Shown: positions 35,831-49,060 of the stretch, in pieces | How positions within the stretch are numbered: the stretch's first letter is position 1 | Layout: the number at the start of each line of letters is the position of its first letter | Source of the DNA: Rotaria sordida | Lineage: Eukaryota > Rotifera > Eurotatoria > Philodinida > Philodinidae | Direction of reading: 5' to 3' | NCBI GenBank assembly: GCA_905250125.1 | Contig: CAJNOL010000733.1 | Location: 29,016 to 93,015 of the forward strand | DNA: 64,000 nucleotides | Position numbers and translations under genes: made by a program | The notes under the pieces: generated by a model | Told to the model about the DNA's origin: nothing | What the model saw: the letters and a program-made list of their open reading frames with translations, nothing else | The model's database searches: none

Positions 35831-36460
35831 GGATTCTTGTTAATTATTATTTAGTCTTTAGTATGATTTTAATTGAAAATTAGTGAAAGTTTTTATTTAT
35901 CATACAATATAAGATTTATTAGCCTTTTTTCTGAAAGAAAGAAAAATGGAGGAAGAATCTTAAAATATATGTTTATTTATAAATTATCAAAGAATGGTCA
36001 ACGTCTTTGTTATGGTTGTGAAAATATACACATATGTCTGATGTTTATGTATAGTCTTTGGAAATTTATCTTACATAATGATATTTATGATATGTATATT
36101 TTGTAAAAAACGTTTTAACAATTAATTATGTTGACTAAGATATAGATCTTAAAGCTCGTCGTGTGTATGAAGCATTTGCTTTGAATATAATAGTGTTTTA
36201 TATCTATAACAATTTTTATTAACGAAAAGAAAACATAATAATAAAATCTTAATACAATGATTTTGTCTGATTTGATGGTGGTGTTGGAATCTTTTTTCTA
36301 AATTTTTTTTTTAAAGAATATCGTAAACATTTATCTAATATAAATAATAATCAAATGTAATATGAAAAAATGTTTCAAAAGAAAGTTTGTTTACTTAACG
36401 ATTTTGTAATTGAAGTGCAGTAACAGATAATGAAATCTGTTTATATGACTATTTTTTTTT
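35831..36460. other. Intergenic, no gene seen
   Basis: AT-rich; a 77-codon frame at 35873-36106 has no domain features. Confidence 0.45.
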
Positions 36461-36690
36461 TCTTTCGTTCTTTCCATTTCTCCTTGTTGAACCATTTCTC
36501 TCTGAAAGAAAAACCATTTCCCTTTAAATTCAAGTATAAGCACAATATCATATAATAGATTATATGTATATATATATATTTTTTTTCTTTCTTTCCATTT
36601 CTCCTTGTTATGCATGACTTTATGTGGGGTGAAGCATTTCTCCATAAACGGGAACAATTTCCCCAACGACTTCATACTATTGTCCACTGC
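36461..36690. repeat. Two inverted relatives of the 139 bp repeat motif
   Basis: TTTCCATTTCTCCTTGTT occurs at about 36471 and 36593, with AAGCATTTCTCC and ACAATTTCCCC following. These are reverse-oriented versions of the GGAGAAATGG motifs at 35177-35830, so 35.2-36.7 kb may be one composite inverted element. Confidence 0.5.
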
Positions 36691-37196
36691 TATTATGAAA
36701 AAGAATAAATCACTGTTCTCAAAATTTGCCTATTAAAACAAGTAAATATTTTTTACAGTATGTTCGAACTGAAAATTTCTTCCTAATAAATAATTCGATA
36801 TTGAATACAAAACATTCTGTGTGATCCATTTATGGATGGAATCAAAAGTTGTCAATCTTATGGCATATCAGTGAAAGTACGAACAAATGTGTAACATGAT
36901 CAATAATCAATTGTATTTTTTTTTTGAAATTCAATGTTTGTTTGAAGAAGAAAAACAAATTATTTATAAATGACTGAGAATTCGAGATGGAACTTGCTGA
37001 AGAACTATTCACTCTTGCACGTTTTCTGCTATTACAAAATAGGTATTATACTTTGACTTGAATGAATGTATGAGAATTTTATTGATGTTACTTAAATTAA
37101 ATGATTATTATGAAAAATCCATGTGTTTCAGATAAACAATGACATAGTAAAACAAAAAAAAAGCATTAACCATGAGTTTGTTTTATTTTGTCTTTA
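36691..37196. other. Intergenic, no gene seen
   Basis: AT-rich 3' flank of the minus-strand gene at 37197. Nothing recognised. Confidence 0.5.
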
Positions 37197-38080
37197 TTAA
37201 TGATGATGATGATCTTCGATTTCAAATGGTTCTGATTTAATTTGTCGTATTAAAGGTACTAGAGTAGTAATACAACGTTTTTCTAATTGTTTATTGTATG
37301 AAGTTGAATCTAATGATGGATCAATATTTCCTAATGTATCAAGTGTACGAGCCAAAATACGAAATTTGTCCCGTCTTCTTTCATTTTTCTTCATTCTTTG
37401 TATTTTATCATTTTCAAAATGATATTTATTATCACCATTGGATGATTTCGATGGTGCTGAAGTGACATTAGCAGTTGCAATTTGATCGATTGTTGATATT
37501 GTCTGTTGTCGTTCTGTTAACAGTTTTTTTGTAATGCTAGATTTAACGGCATATAGTTTCTTTGGCTGTTTATTAATATCAGTTCTTAATGGACTTTCTT
37601 TGTTTTGATCTAAAAGATAAGATATACAACTAATATCATCAACTATGAATTTTTTAATTATAACGAAAAAAAAAAACAAGAATCAACTTCTTTACCATAA
37701 ACAACTGTTGTTTCTTCTGTGGATTTTTTTGAAGATATTGTTGATTGAGTTAAAGATGATGGTAAATCAACCACTACTTTCGATGTTTTTTCATTGGTAT
37801 ATTCAATATCAGTTTGACATTGAACATCCTTATATGCTAAAATATTGTTAAAAACTCTTATTGTTTTAGATTTATACTCAAATATTCATGGCATACTTTT
37901 AATTCGATTCATGCTAGCACCTGTTGATGGAGAATAACGATTTCCTCGACTGTAATAGAATGAAGCCAATTCATCGAAGAAATCCAATGGGATAGTAATT
38001 GATCCTTCCAGTGGATTTGACATATTCATAGAATCTGTTTCTGAATCGCTTGTACTTATGAATCGAAGTCGTGAACTCAT
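37197..38080 (-). CDS. Unrecognised three-exon protein, 245 residues
   Basis: Minus-strand exons 38080-37897, 37836-37696 and 37609-37197 have GT/AG borders and matching phases. The start MSSRLRFISTSDSETDSMNM is acidic/Ser-rich, followed by a PLDFFDELASFYYSRG segment. The middle is Ser/Thr/Lys-rich and probably disordered. The C-terminal third has a strongly basic helix (RMKKNERRRDKFRILARTL) followed after a loop by a second amphipathic helix (EKRCITTLVPLIRQIKSEP), ending in DHHHH before TAA. The basic-helix-loop-helix-like pattern suggests nucleic-acid binding or nuclear location, but spacing and residues do not match a bHLH domain I can name. No signal peptide or membrane segment. The three clean splice junctions argue that the gene is real. 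Confidence 0.75.
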
Positions 38081-40890
38081 TTTCAATGCGTTTCAATTGA
38101 TGTTTACTAATTACAAAATTTTCAAAAAAAAATTAGAATAATTCTAGATAATCATACGAATATATAATTTATATGATTTCAATATTTTAAAAAGTCAAAA
38201 CGTAAAACGATCTATTGATTCAATGTTCTATTTTTTAGTTACTATATGAATTGATCATCGTCTCAACCAAAGCGATAATATTCTCGACATAGAACTAATT
38301 TATGGGTAAACAGGCTGCATTGACCTTGGTAACGACTAACAAATTCTAAGGCTAACTTTTGAGTATTATGATCTCAATGGCATTTTCGCTTTTTTTTTAT
38401 CAAGAGTAACAATGACTTCGATCGTTCTTGGAAGTATTATCGTAAAAATCACAAGCATCTAATTCGACCTTGCAATATATTATGTCAAAAGGAAGTGCAA
38501 CCAAAACTCATGGCACGATTGTCTCATTCACCACTATAGACTCTTTTTATACGAGAACTCATAACCATGGAAAGTGAAATGATGATCAACGTAATTACAA
38601 GTTAATTGAAATCCTCAATGCTTGGCGATTATGATCTCAATCATTTCATTTAAGATAATGATAGCAGGATAAATCTTAGTTTTAATTTTTTTTTTTTTTT
38701 TGGGAGTCGGTATGAAAGGCAACAGTGGTTCTAATGAGTCTTATTCACATTAACTTATATCCCTCTCTTTTTTTTTCAATCGTTTTGCTAATATTGTTAA
38801 CAAAATAATTGAAAAAAGAGAAGGATAGATGAATGAAAACAGATGGTTCTTAGCACATATGAGCTAATTGGTAGTCAACAAGCGGAATATGAATAAGAAT
38901 TATTCGTTTTGACAGTGGTTACGAAGAAACACTGTACAAAAGCGCAGTTTTATTGCTTTAAAGAGTACAATATCGATTCATAACAAGTATTAAGTAAATC
39001 GTTCAAGACTCTCATGCTTATCTTACTGGAAAATTGCATATTACTTTAAGAGACTACTTCATATAAACTTACAGTTTATGTAATTTGAAGTAAATGAATA
39101 ATAATATTAATTAATAATACGATTGCTTGTAGCAAAGGTACGAAGCTGAATTAATATTGAATTGGACTATCGGTGGTTTTGTATTCTAGAAAATAAAAAG
39201 TTAATATGTATAATTTCTTAATAGTTCAATATTCTCATATATATATATTATCAATAAAGTTTACATGTCAAGTGATACAGACGATTGATTGTTGGAAAAT
39301 GAAAATGATGTTACAATTCTATGCCATCACTCACTTTTCGTTTTTTTTTTCTCTTTCTCTATATATGTGTATATATATTGAAGAAATGTAAACTGTCATC
39401 AATCATGCAGCATTTTTTGTTTACGTTATATAGAGTAGATACATGAAAACGAACAGAATTAATATGAATCATGTATTTCAAGCACAGAAACAATAATAAT
39501 CTTTGTTTGATGTTTATAGTTGAATATTCTATAATGAGAATTATTGTGTACAATTCATGTTCAATAAATAAACGATTGTTTAAAATGACCATGATTTCAT
39601 CAAAAAGGTGAGAGTATCCTTGGAACAAAAAAGGTAGTATATCGATTACATTACATACAAAGTTATCAAAGTGTTAGTTGTTTTGTGAATGCATTTCACT
39701 TACATCTACTCCTGCTATCATATTTTCGCTCTTACGCACAAGTATATCATGAGTGAATTATTCATTTCAAGATGATTGAAATCTTCTCATGTTGTTTTTA
39801 TTGGTTGAAGCTTTCGAATGGAAAAGTGGGAGAGGGAAGTATATGATATTCAATGAAGTATTTCTATATTATTGTCAAGATGTAAGTATGAATGCTGTTG
39901 TTTAGAGTTTTGATGACATGCAATTTCCATTATGATTGCGTATCGTCTAAGTATTCTATCACAGAATAAAAAAGAGAACACAATTCGTCAATGAAAGAAA
40001 CATTTTATTCGATGCTCGAACGTGTTCAACATTTCTCTATGATATTTGTATACACTAGATATCTCGTTGCTTATTTTTTTTTTACAAATGTAAAAAGTTT
40101 TTAAAAAATTTTGATTTGATTGACAAAACGAGATAAAAATATGCAGAATCTCAGAGTCTCATATAGAAATTTTTTATTTTGCATTAGACAATGATGATAC
40201 TAAAATATTGATCATTTTTCGTATTTCGAACTTTTAATATCGATTCCTTATATTCAAATCCATTATACGTCATCCTACGATTCCCCCTCAAAATTCGATT
40301 CGTTCATTATTTGACTTTCTTAGCTAATCATTAAAAAAAAATAACAACTTTAAAAGTGTGTCGCGACATATATATTCGATAGATTGAGTTTCTTTTATTT
40401 CGTCACACTATATTATCGATTCACATTCAATCGACATTCATCGAAAAGAAAACGAAATTTCGGATTCTTTTAGTAAATTACATCGATGTGCGATCATGAT
40501 ATTTGCCATGTTGAAAAATAACTCTTGAAACAAATCAAAATAAGTAGTAACCTCTAAAAATTAGACACCAATATCTAATTTTTTTAAATTCGAGTCGTCA
40601 CTACATCAATTAATGAAGTTCAATTTGATTGTATTGATGAAGCAATCGTCACATTTAAACAAATATTTAATGGATAGCAGTATGAGGCAGAAAAGATACA
40701 GGAAAAAGTAATTTTATCATTTTCCATTTATATTAATAAGTGGAAAGTTATTGAGATCAAGAAGACAAATGTTGATGATTGAGGCAACTTAGATTATTTA
40801 GATTAAAAAATCTTTTTTGCTGCTATGCCAATATCTTCAGAGTAATTCTATGAATGCATTAGTATGCAAGAAACATGGTCAATTTCTTGA
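38081..40890. other. Long intergenic stretch, no gene seen
   Basis: About 2.8 kb of AT-rich DNA with poly-T runs. Frames up to 89 codons (39359-39628, minus) lack any domain. No tRNA, repeat array or transposon end recognised. Confidence 0.5.
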
Positions 40891-40945
40891 GGGTGTGGGG
40901 TGTGGATATGGGTAATGAGCAGATATCTACATCCCATATCCACCC
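40891..40945. repeat. Telomere-like palindrome 14
   Basis: Left arm GGGTGTGGGGTGTGGATATG(GG), right arm ATCCCATATCCACCC. Both arms carry the same private variant (GTGGATATGGG paired with CCCATATCCAC). Confidence 0.85.
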
Positions 40946-43249
40946 TGTAAACCTTTTTTTTCTTTACCATTGACGAATGATAGAGAAAGTAAAAAAAACT
41001 TTTCAATATTTTCATCAACTTAAGACGAAGAAAAGAGACTTGTGTTGAAAAAATATTTTAGTAGATAAATCGGAATATTGATCAATATTGTTTTTCGTTC
41101 ATGTTAACATTAAATAGATCAAACTATATGAAATTATTCGTTGGAGAAGAAATGATTTTTTTCCATTCTGTTTTATTTTTTCTTTCACACAAAACAAAAC
41201 AATATTAAAATTTTATTGCTCTTATCTCTTATAAAACATCTAAGATGATAAATCAAGATCAAATAAAAACGAATCTATTAAAATCAGTTGGATTTATTAT
41301 GATCATAATGCATCGAAATTATATTTGTCTTGACATGTACAAAGAGTTATAATCAATTAAATGATTATTAAAAACGAATTTCAACGAAAGGTTTAAAAGT
41401 AAAAAAAAAAAAAAACTTTTGCTGAAATTTTGATTCTGTTCTAATAATCAATATTCGTTTTTCACAACGATTTCCTTTGAAGATAAGGGTAAAAAAGACA
41501 TTTTTCATGTCATTTCGACTAAGTTCTTTGCTTTGTAAAAATTAAAAAAAAAATTTTTATTCGAATTCTTTCAACATAAACAATCGACAACGGGAAAAAA
41601 ACTTTATTCGTTGTTAAATCAAGTCGATTCTTTTGATTTATTTTTTTGGTTAGATAAAGTTGATGTCTCAGAACATAAAACTCCTCGTTCATCAGATTAA
41701 AATAAAGATTGAGAAAAACTTATTTGCTTAGTTATTTAATTTTAATCCAATTTCAATAAACAATTCAATAACATAAAAAATTTCAAAATCTTTTTATCAA
41801 AGTAAATGTTTTCTCATCAAAATTTCATCAAATTCATTTCTTCTATGTGGAAATGAACAACAAATATCTAAAACTGAAAATATTCATTTGTTCAACATAT
41901 TTTATATCATTTAGAAATTAATGAAGAAATATTTATAAAGAGAAGACCTTTTTTTTTCTCTTTATTTTGAATATAATAGAATGTTATCATTTATTTATTT
42001 ATTATTTAACTTTAAAACCTTAAGAAAATCTATTTTAGTTTCAACTTTTGAAATATATTTTTTTTTCTTTGTAAAATTCAAACAAACTTTTGTTAGAAGT
42101 CGACTGAATTGTGATTCGCTTTGTTACAAACTCATATGAATTTGCAAAAATTTCAATTATTGAAGAAATCTTCTAAATATATGAACATTTAAAATCTCAA
42201 ATTAAATTATTAAAAATCTTTTTCTGTTCATTTAACCATATTATCAAAAAAAAAGAATTTCAATTGATTAGCAAATATTATTTCTATTCCATTATAATTA
42301 AATATTCATTTTAATTTCAACAAAAAGATTCCTTTTAATTTGAAGAAATTTCTTCATCTTTTTAAATATTCAATCAAATAAAGTTTTAATCTATTCATAA
42401 AACAATTACAAATCTTTTCGAATTTTATTATCATTTTCATTTATTTTTATTTAGTAAAACGAGTTATCTTGTTTCATTTTCTATCAACGAAACATTTTGA
42501 TTTCTTTCAACATGAAAAAAAAACAATTATTTTCTTTTTTTTTTTTGTTTCGTTAAAGAAACTTCATCATCCTAGTGAAGTAATGGAAGAAAAAGAACAT
42601 TTTTTCAATCGAATAAAATCGTCATATTCCAATTGCTTTGTCAGTTGATCGAAGAACTTCATTTTCATTCATCGAATATATTAACCCAAATCTTCATTTT
42701 CTCTTTTCAAACAATACAAACCAAATGTTTTTCTTCCTTTCTTTTTCTCTTCCAAAAACGTCAAATCCTTTCACAACATTCACTAAACAGAAAAAGTCAA
42801 AAGAAGAATCCATTATACAACCTCAATAAAAAAAAAAACAAGCATTAGATTGTAGTTGGGAAATTTTCTTTTAACAAATTTTATTCTTTGAGTTTTTCGA
42901 AAACAATTCAAATTGTCTCTTGCCAATATGTAACAAATATCTGATCTTATTTTAGAAATTCATCAAACAGAATACAAGATATTCTTATTCCATCAAACTA
43001 TTATTAACAAGTCTTCTTTGTTTCATTCGACTTACAAATATTATTTAAAAAGATAAATTTACATTTATTTACATCTGATCAAAAACATTGAATAAAGCAA
43101 AAGATTTTCTCCTTTCATTTTCTTCATATTGAGAAAATGAGAAATACATTCAACATTTTCACATCTATCAAAAGAAAAACAATAAAAAGTGCTTTTCACA
43201 TTTTACAAAATATATATATATTGATTTTTTGTTTCATATCCAATCAAAG
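40946..43249. other. Very AT-rich leader region of the ART-LRR gene
   Basis: About 2.3 kb, T- and A-runs throughout. A start ATGGAAGAAAAAGAACATTT at about 42583 could open an N-terminal exon of the ART-LRR gene, but no donor site in the right phase was found. Two frames of 63-71 codons near 42633-42848 are not supported. Confidence 0.45.
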
Positions 43250-44631
43250 ATTATGAAAAACAACCAATTGTTTCACTTGAACTAGCTGTCAAACCTCTTG
43301 TTCCATTTGTTTCGGATGTTGAACAAATGGTTTGGACAGTCAAACAAAATTGTCAACATCCACATGATCATCTTTCATCTGATAAATCAGCATCTATCAT
43401 GTTATATACATTAGAATGGACATCTCAAGAATCTTCTTTTTACTTTATCTTAAATAAGACTCTTCGATCACAAGATCGAAAAGAACTATTACCTTGGTTT
43501 CTCTATCGTCGTCTTTTTATTTTTGCTCTTTCAAAACTACCATCAACGAAACATCGAATCATTTATCGTGGAATTAAAATGAATCTTAGTGATGAATATC
43601 AAAAAGACAAAATATTTGTTTGGTGGACATTTTCATCGTCTACATCATCCATGGAAGTTTTAGAACGATTTCTTGGTCAGAATGGATCTCGAACTATATT
43701 TAATATCGAATGTGATTCAGCTAAAGATATTTCTCGACATTCAATGTATCAAAATGAAAATGAAATCTTGATGTATCCAGCAAGACAATTTCAAGTTGTT
43801 TCATCATTTAATTCAGGAAATCAGTTGAAAATTATTCATATCAAAGAAATTCAACCACCTTTTCCTCTTATTCATATTCCATCAACATCTTCAACTATTA
43901 TTAATCCAATCGAAAATATTCAACCATCTTTTTTACGTATTCAAATCTCATCATCATCTTTCACAAATAATTATCAAAATAAAAAACTTCAAGATCTTAT
44001 CGAACAATGTCAATCACAATCAGAAGTGAATTTAATGGCACTAAACTTGAATGATGAAGATATGAAGATCGTTGTGAAAGAGGCTATTATCAATAAACAG
44101 TGCAAGGAACTCTACTTACAATATAACAAAATAACATCAGTAGGAGCCTCAATCATTGCCAATGCATTAAACAATAATGCTACTTTAGAAGATCTGTATC
44201 TTACTGACAATCGTTTATGTGATAAAGGTGTTCGTAGTCTAATGACGATACTCTCACTCAACAGTTCTACACTATTGCTTTTGGATCTTCAAGACACTAG
44301 TATTACAGATGAAGGTGCAACGTATGTGGCCGAAATACTCAAGACAAATACAAGGCTATGTCGTCTGTTGCTCGGTGATAATGAAATAAGTGATCGGGGA
44401 GTTGAACGATTGTCCGAAGCGCTCTCGTATCACAACAACACACTCATATCACTTAATCTAACCAATAACAAACTGATAAGTGAATTGGGTATTGAGAGTC
44501 TTGTTAAAATGCTCAAACACAATCAAACACTTATATATCTTTACATCGAAGAATGCGATTTGTCTGAGAAAGGAAAAGATAAACTTCGACAAACTGCACG
44601 AATTAAGAAAGGTTTCAAACTTGAAATGTAA
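43250..44631 (+). CDS. ADP-ribosyltransferase fused to leucine-rich repeats (main exon)
   Basis: Main exon from an AG acceptor at 43248-43249 to TAA 44629, about 459 residues; in-frame reading (YEKQPIVSLELAVKPLVP) runs upstream of the first Met at 43327, so a short 5' exon is missing. Counting from that Met, the ART fold shows the R-S-E signature of arginine-type mono-ADP-ribosyltransferases: IIYRG with Arg81, FSSSTS around Ser103, and NENEIL with Glu144-x-Glu146. It would move ADP-ribose from NAD+ to protein residues. A Pro/Ser linker (about 175-215) leads to six or seven ribonuclease-inhibitor-type LRRs (LYLQYNKITSVGASIIANAL, LYLTDNRLCDKGVRSL, LLLGDNEISDRGVERL). No signal peptide seen in this part. 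ART-LRR fusions are expanded in bdelloids; role unknown, perhaps recognition-triggered modification. Confidence 0.88.
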
Positions 44632-45611
44632 TTGTAGATATTGAAAAGAGTTTAAATGTTCAATCAGAAGGGTGAATATAATATATTTTTTTAAAATGAA
44701 TTGAATTAATTAAAGCAAATTATAAAAGAAGTCCTGTTTTTTTTATTGATCACTGATGATTTACAAAGAAAATAAAATTTTTTCAATATGTTTGTTCTAT
44801 AATGCAAAAAAAAGGAATTCTTTTTCACCAAGAAATTTTTTATTTTCTGAATTTGAATGTTAACCAATGTTATTTTTGTTGTAATTCTAAATCGACCAGA
44901 TCATAATATGTGCAGTTTTTTGTTCAAAAACAAATCGCACCAGTCACCTCTAAGGCAAATCGATGAATGTCTGGATTGTAAATTGGGCCTTCAGATTATC
45001 AATTTTCAATAGGTTGAGGAACCGGCGATCGGTTGCTTTTAGAAGCATTTCGGTAGCTGAAGCTTGCAAACAATGAGGATTTTCGACGCATCGTTCTGAG
45101 TTATCTGATGAGTAAAATTCATAGGGGTTTGAGTAGTCAGTGTTTCGATCCTTCAGCTTTTTTTTTTTGATTTCAAAAATTTTTGTGTTTTGTATAATTC
45201 CTTTTCCAAGTCGTTAACAGTCAGAAGATTCTAATACATGTCTTTACAATGACAAAGTTTGTATGTAGATCAGATAAACTAAACATGATATTTTAATCTT
45301 AGATAAACTATTATTTCGTCATGAGGTTCATCTAACGTTGAAAGTTTTTCTTTAATTTTTTTTTAAACACTACGACTAATTTTTCTGTCAAAAAAAAAAG
45401 CGTTAAAAGATTCTTGTCATGAATGTGTAAGAGATCAAATCTGTTTTGTTAAATTTCGTTGTATTAAATAGAAAATACTTGTTTAAACCAAAAATATGAA
45501 GATATTCTAATTTATTTGAGTAGAGAAGAAGCAGTTAGGAAATTTCCAAATTAGAATACCTATAAATTTCACTTAGGTAAGTCCATTAAAATTATCATAC
45601 TTCATCATTCT
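44632..45611. other. Intergenic, no gene seen
   Basis: AT-rich; AATAAA near 44771 may end the ART-LRR transcript. No repeat with clear ends. Confidence 0.5.
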
Positions 45612-45668
45612 GGGTGTGGGATATGGCTGTGGATGTTGTTTTTCTCTTCACCCATACCCACACCTACA
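45612..45668. repeat. Telomere-like palindrome 15
   Basis: Left arm GGGTGTGGGATATGGCTGTG, right arm CACCCATACCCACACC then TACATCC. The arms share the irregular spacing (GGGTGTGGG paired with CCCATACCC/CACACC). Confidence 0.8.
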
Positions 45669-46211
45669 TCCTGCTTCGATTTGAATCTTTCGATGATGAC
45701 TATAGATGCCTAAGATGTTCTCACTTGTAAGTAATTCTAAAAGACACTTAACCACTATTCTAGAGTTCAAACCGAAGCAGAAATGACAACAGAACAAGCC
45801 TTGCAACAAGTTTCGCTTCAACCATATGAGAAATATTTGCATGTTTTTCTACAAATTCTCGCCCTTTTTATAGTTGAAACTTTCAGAACAGATAGATTGA
45901 CCGTCGATGTATCTGTGGTATAAGTTTGAGATCAAACGACAATAGTATGAAGAATTCATTGGAAAAATTAATTTCTAGTTATAGCAGTACCTGTACTTTT
46001 TGTAAAAAGCTTTGTAATGATCTTTTCAATATCATCAAGCACTTTATTACGATACACTCATTTATTTTTAAAAAAACTGATTGTTAGAGTAACATCTATG
46101 ATCGTAGTAAGATAGACTGATATGAGAATCATGAGATCTGTATAAGTCAATAATGAAGAAAAAGTTTACGGAAATCGTTTCAAAATAAATTGAACAATCT
46201 ATTTGATTGTA
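45669..46211. other. Intergenic, no gene seen
   Basis: 3' flank of the Hog gene. No gene or repeat recognised. Confidence 0.5.
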
Positions 46212-47333
46212 TCATAAACATAATGCATCTAATCTAAAATAACGTGCGAAGTGAAGCATAATATTAACTGTCCAATATAAACCTTCAGTTTTATTAATAT
46301 TAAATGGATCATATAAAGAGATAAATCGAGCAAATTTATAATAATAACGAAAAGGTGTCATATAATATTGTGCTAAATGATGATTGTTAATATTTGCAAA
46401 ACAACTGGCTAAAACATTGTTTATTAATAAAGTACCTTTCATTGTTAATGGAGCATAATAGCCTTTTTTCATTTCAATAGTTATATTTATCACTGGAGAA
46501 TACATTAATTTTCCATTAAATAGAACAAATAAACAATCTCCTATTTTAATTTGTTTTGCAAATAAATAATTTTCATTTCCATTTGAATTTATTATTGGAA
46601 TTAAATGATATTCTGTTAAACTTATTTCATAACCAGAATCTGTTCTTAACGTATAAAATAATGCTAAAATAAAATTATTATATATATATAATTCTTAATA
46701 ATTATAAATAAAATACCTTGTTTTGAAATTTGTTTATCTAACATCATTATCATTTCTGTTGAAATTATTTTTGACTGATCAATAGTTATTATTTCATCAC
46801 CGGATTGAAGATTACCAATTTCTTTATATGCACCGTTTGATAATTTAATTAATGAATCACCAGAAAAACATTGAGCTCTTCTGTAGGGTGAATATGAATA
46901 TGCTCCATGATCTTTAATAAATCAAGTTCTTTTATTTCAGAGAATTTAATTATTTTATAGTGTTGGATCTACCATTTTGGAAAGCGAAGGTCAGATATTT
47001 TGTCTGTGGAAGAAATGATTGTAGACAAAAAAAACCAATTCTATTTAAGACTTATTCAGGATACTATTAGCTCGTTTTTTTATTTGTTTTTCAACAGAAA
47101 ATATTGAAACAAATTTTCTGAAGAGCAAAATAAGCAATCCTTCGCTTGTGAAAATCCATCAGTAGTATTTTAGATAAAATCAGTGTTGAAATAAAATAAA
47201 AAAACTTACGTCCTTCATGGTGATGATGATGATGATAATGGTATAACTCGTGGTGTAATGGTAAACTATCAATATTAAATAATATTATAAATCCAATCAA
47301 TATTATATAGAAAATATTCGTTTTAGAATACAT
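46212..47333 (-). CDS. Hedgehog-type Hint (Hog) protein with short His-rich N-terminus
   Basis: Minus-strand exons 47333-47210, 46911-46717 and 46663-46212 (matching phases) give 256 residues. A signal peptide (NIFYIILIGFIILFNIDSLP) is followed by a His-rich stretch (HHELYHYHHHHHHEG) and then the Hint domain from Cys56 (AQCFSGDSLIKLSNGAYKEI). The block B motif T-x-x-H is present (LTEYH, Thr123/His126), and the C-terminal Hint signature is clear (YYAPLTMKGTLLINNVLASC). About 60 further residues resemble an adduct-recognition tail. In hedgehog, this domain cleaves before the Cys and joins the N-terminal part to cholesterol. No hedgehog signalling domain exists here: the releasable part is only ~30 residues. 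A missed exon in the 298 nt first intron cannot be excluded. Confidence 0.85.
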
Positions 47334-48417
47334 TTTTAATCATAAAAGCAATCAAGAAATTTATTATTAGATACAAAAAAAAAAGACTTTAAAATTATGA
47401 TTTTATTCAAAATGGCGAGGTTATTCATTTAAAAATAAATATTTTTGTCAATTTTATTTTATATATATTTGACCAGTTTGTCAAATTTACTTTATTTCAT
47501 CAATAGCAATTTTATTTAAAAGCAAATTACAAAAAAAAAGAGTCTATTTAATTTAGTTTTTCTGTCGTCATTTCTTTAAATGCCTTTTCTTATTTATTTT
47601 AAATTAACAAAAACGATTGATTCTTAAAGTAATCAAATACACACTTCATTTGAGGGTAAAAGATTGGAGTGAAGGTGACGATGGAATACGCTACCGCAAT
47701 ACATAAATGTATTTCATAGTGGCTGATAAAAAAAATGACGAAATAAATTAAAAACAGCGAGAAAACAAGCAATGGTGTAGAAAAGAAAAGAAAAAGTCCC
47801 TGTCTTAGTGTGTACCCTAGAAAAATAGAAGCTTTTGTAACAGCTTAACGATCATTCACAGCATCAGTACTCATGGCTTCGATCTTTGCATTGTATCCTT
47901 TGGATTTTTGGGGCCAATACAGACTAACGATGGGGATCTCCCTAAGTGCTAATTCCGGATTCGAATAAGAGATAGTTCAGTCAATAGAGTTCAACGGTCT
48001 GGTCACGATGCTTCCATAGAGCTTCTTTGTAGAATTTTCAGGTCATGTATAGTCTACAGAACATGGTTTATAAGAATAGGCTGACGACTCAGGCATAGTA
48101 TACTCCAAGAAATCGAATGGAGATATTTTGAGCTGAAATTTTGCTCACAGATACGCCTATTAGTAAGTAGAATATTCTGAAAATTTCAGCTGAAAAGAAT
48201 GTTTCCTTCCCTAGATATTAAAGTCCCAAAAATCATCTATATCCCACGAATGATGCTAAAATTTTCTGTTATTCTAGTAAAATGCCCATAATTCTGGGCA
48301 CAAAGCTTAAGGGGATTTAATCTTTTGGATTTTTTCATACCTCACTGGGGTCTATCTTTTACACAAAGTCCGAACTCAAAAGCGATTGGACAGTTGAAAA
48401 CGTTCCCTCGTTAGCAG
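47334..48417. other. Intergenic, upstream of the Hog gene and duplication copy B
   Basis: Contains the promoter side of the Hog gene. From about 47790 to 48410 the sequence is less AT-rich (e.g. TTTGGGGCCAATACAGACTA) and may be an old mobile-element piece, but no ends were found. Confidence 0.4.
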
Positions 48418-49060
48418 GTCGATAGAAATTTGTTCATGTAACTTTTCAAGACATATCTTTTGGCGAAAGAATTCATATTGTCTCATTAGTGTACGTAGAG
48501 ACAGTGGCAAAATAAATGATGTTGCCAATATTTTGAAACATCCGGTATAATGATTCAGTAAGACGAATGCCTAGTTGAAACAACGTTGAAACTACTATAA
48601 AAGATCTTTGATTTTCTATAAAATCACAATTTATGTTTTTATTTATATTGTAGTAAACTAGAAGATTTTTGGTGAGAAACAGTTCATCTCTTGTCTTCAA
48701 TTCTCTGTAAAGTAAAGGGCGCACTTGAATAGATGTTTAGTAACTGCATTAATATGTCTGCAAATGACAATTTCATTTCATATTGAATTTATTACCTCTT
48801 CACCATGAGATCAATTAAATATCCATGAAGAATTTTTAGAAACACGCGCGTTGCTTCGAAAGATAAAAGAGAAAACAGTGTCATCCTTGTTCCAGAAAAA
48901 ACACAGTTTAATTAATTATTACAATGACAGATCACATCGCTCGTAATCAACTTTCTGTTTTTTTCTCACAGTAGTCATTTGCATTCGGTTTTTGCATCGA
49001 CGTAGTAACGATAGAAGCAATTATCTTAACTTTCTCTCACATATTCCTAAGTTCGAAGCC

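Noticed and set aside
38081..40890. Possible hidden genes in the long intergenic stretch
   Set aside because: Frames are short, AT-driven and lack splice-consistent partners.
42583..42640. First exon of the ART-LRR gene (MEEKEHFFNRI...)
   Set aside because: No GT donor in the phase needed to join the AG acceptor at 43248; kept only as a possibility.
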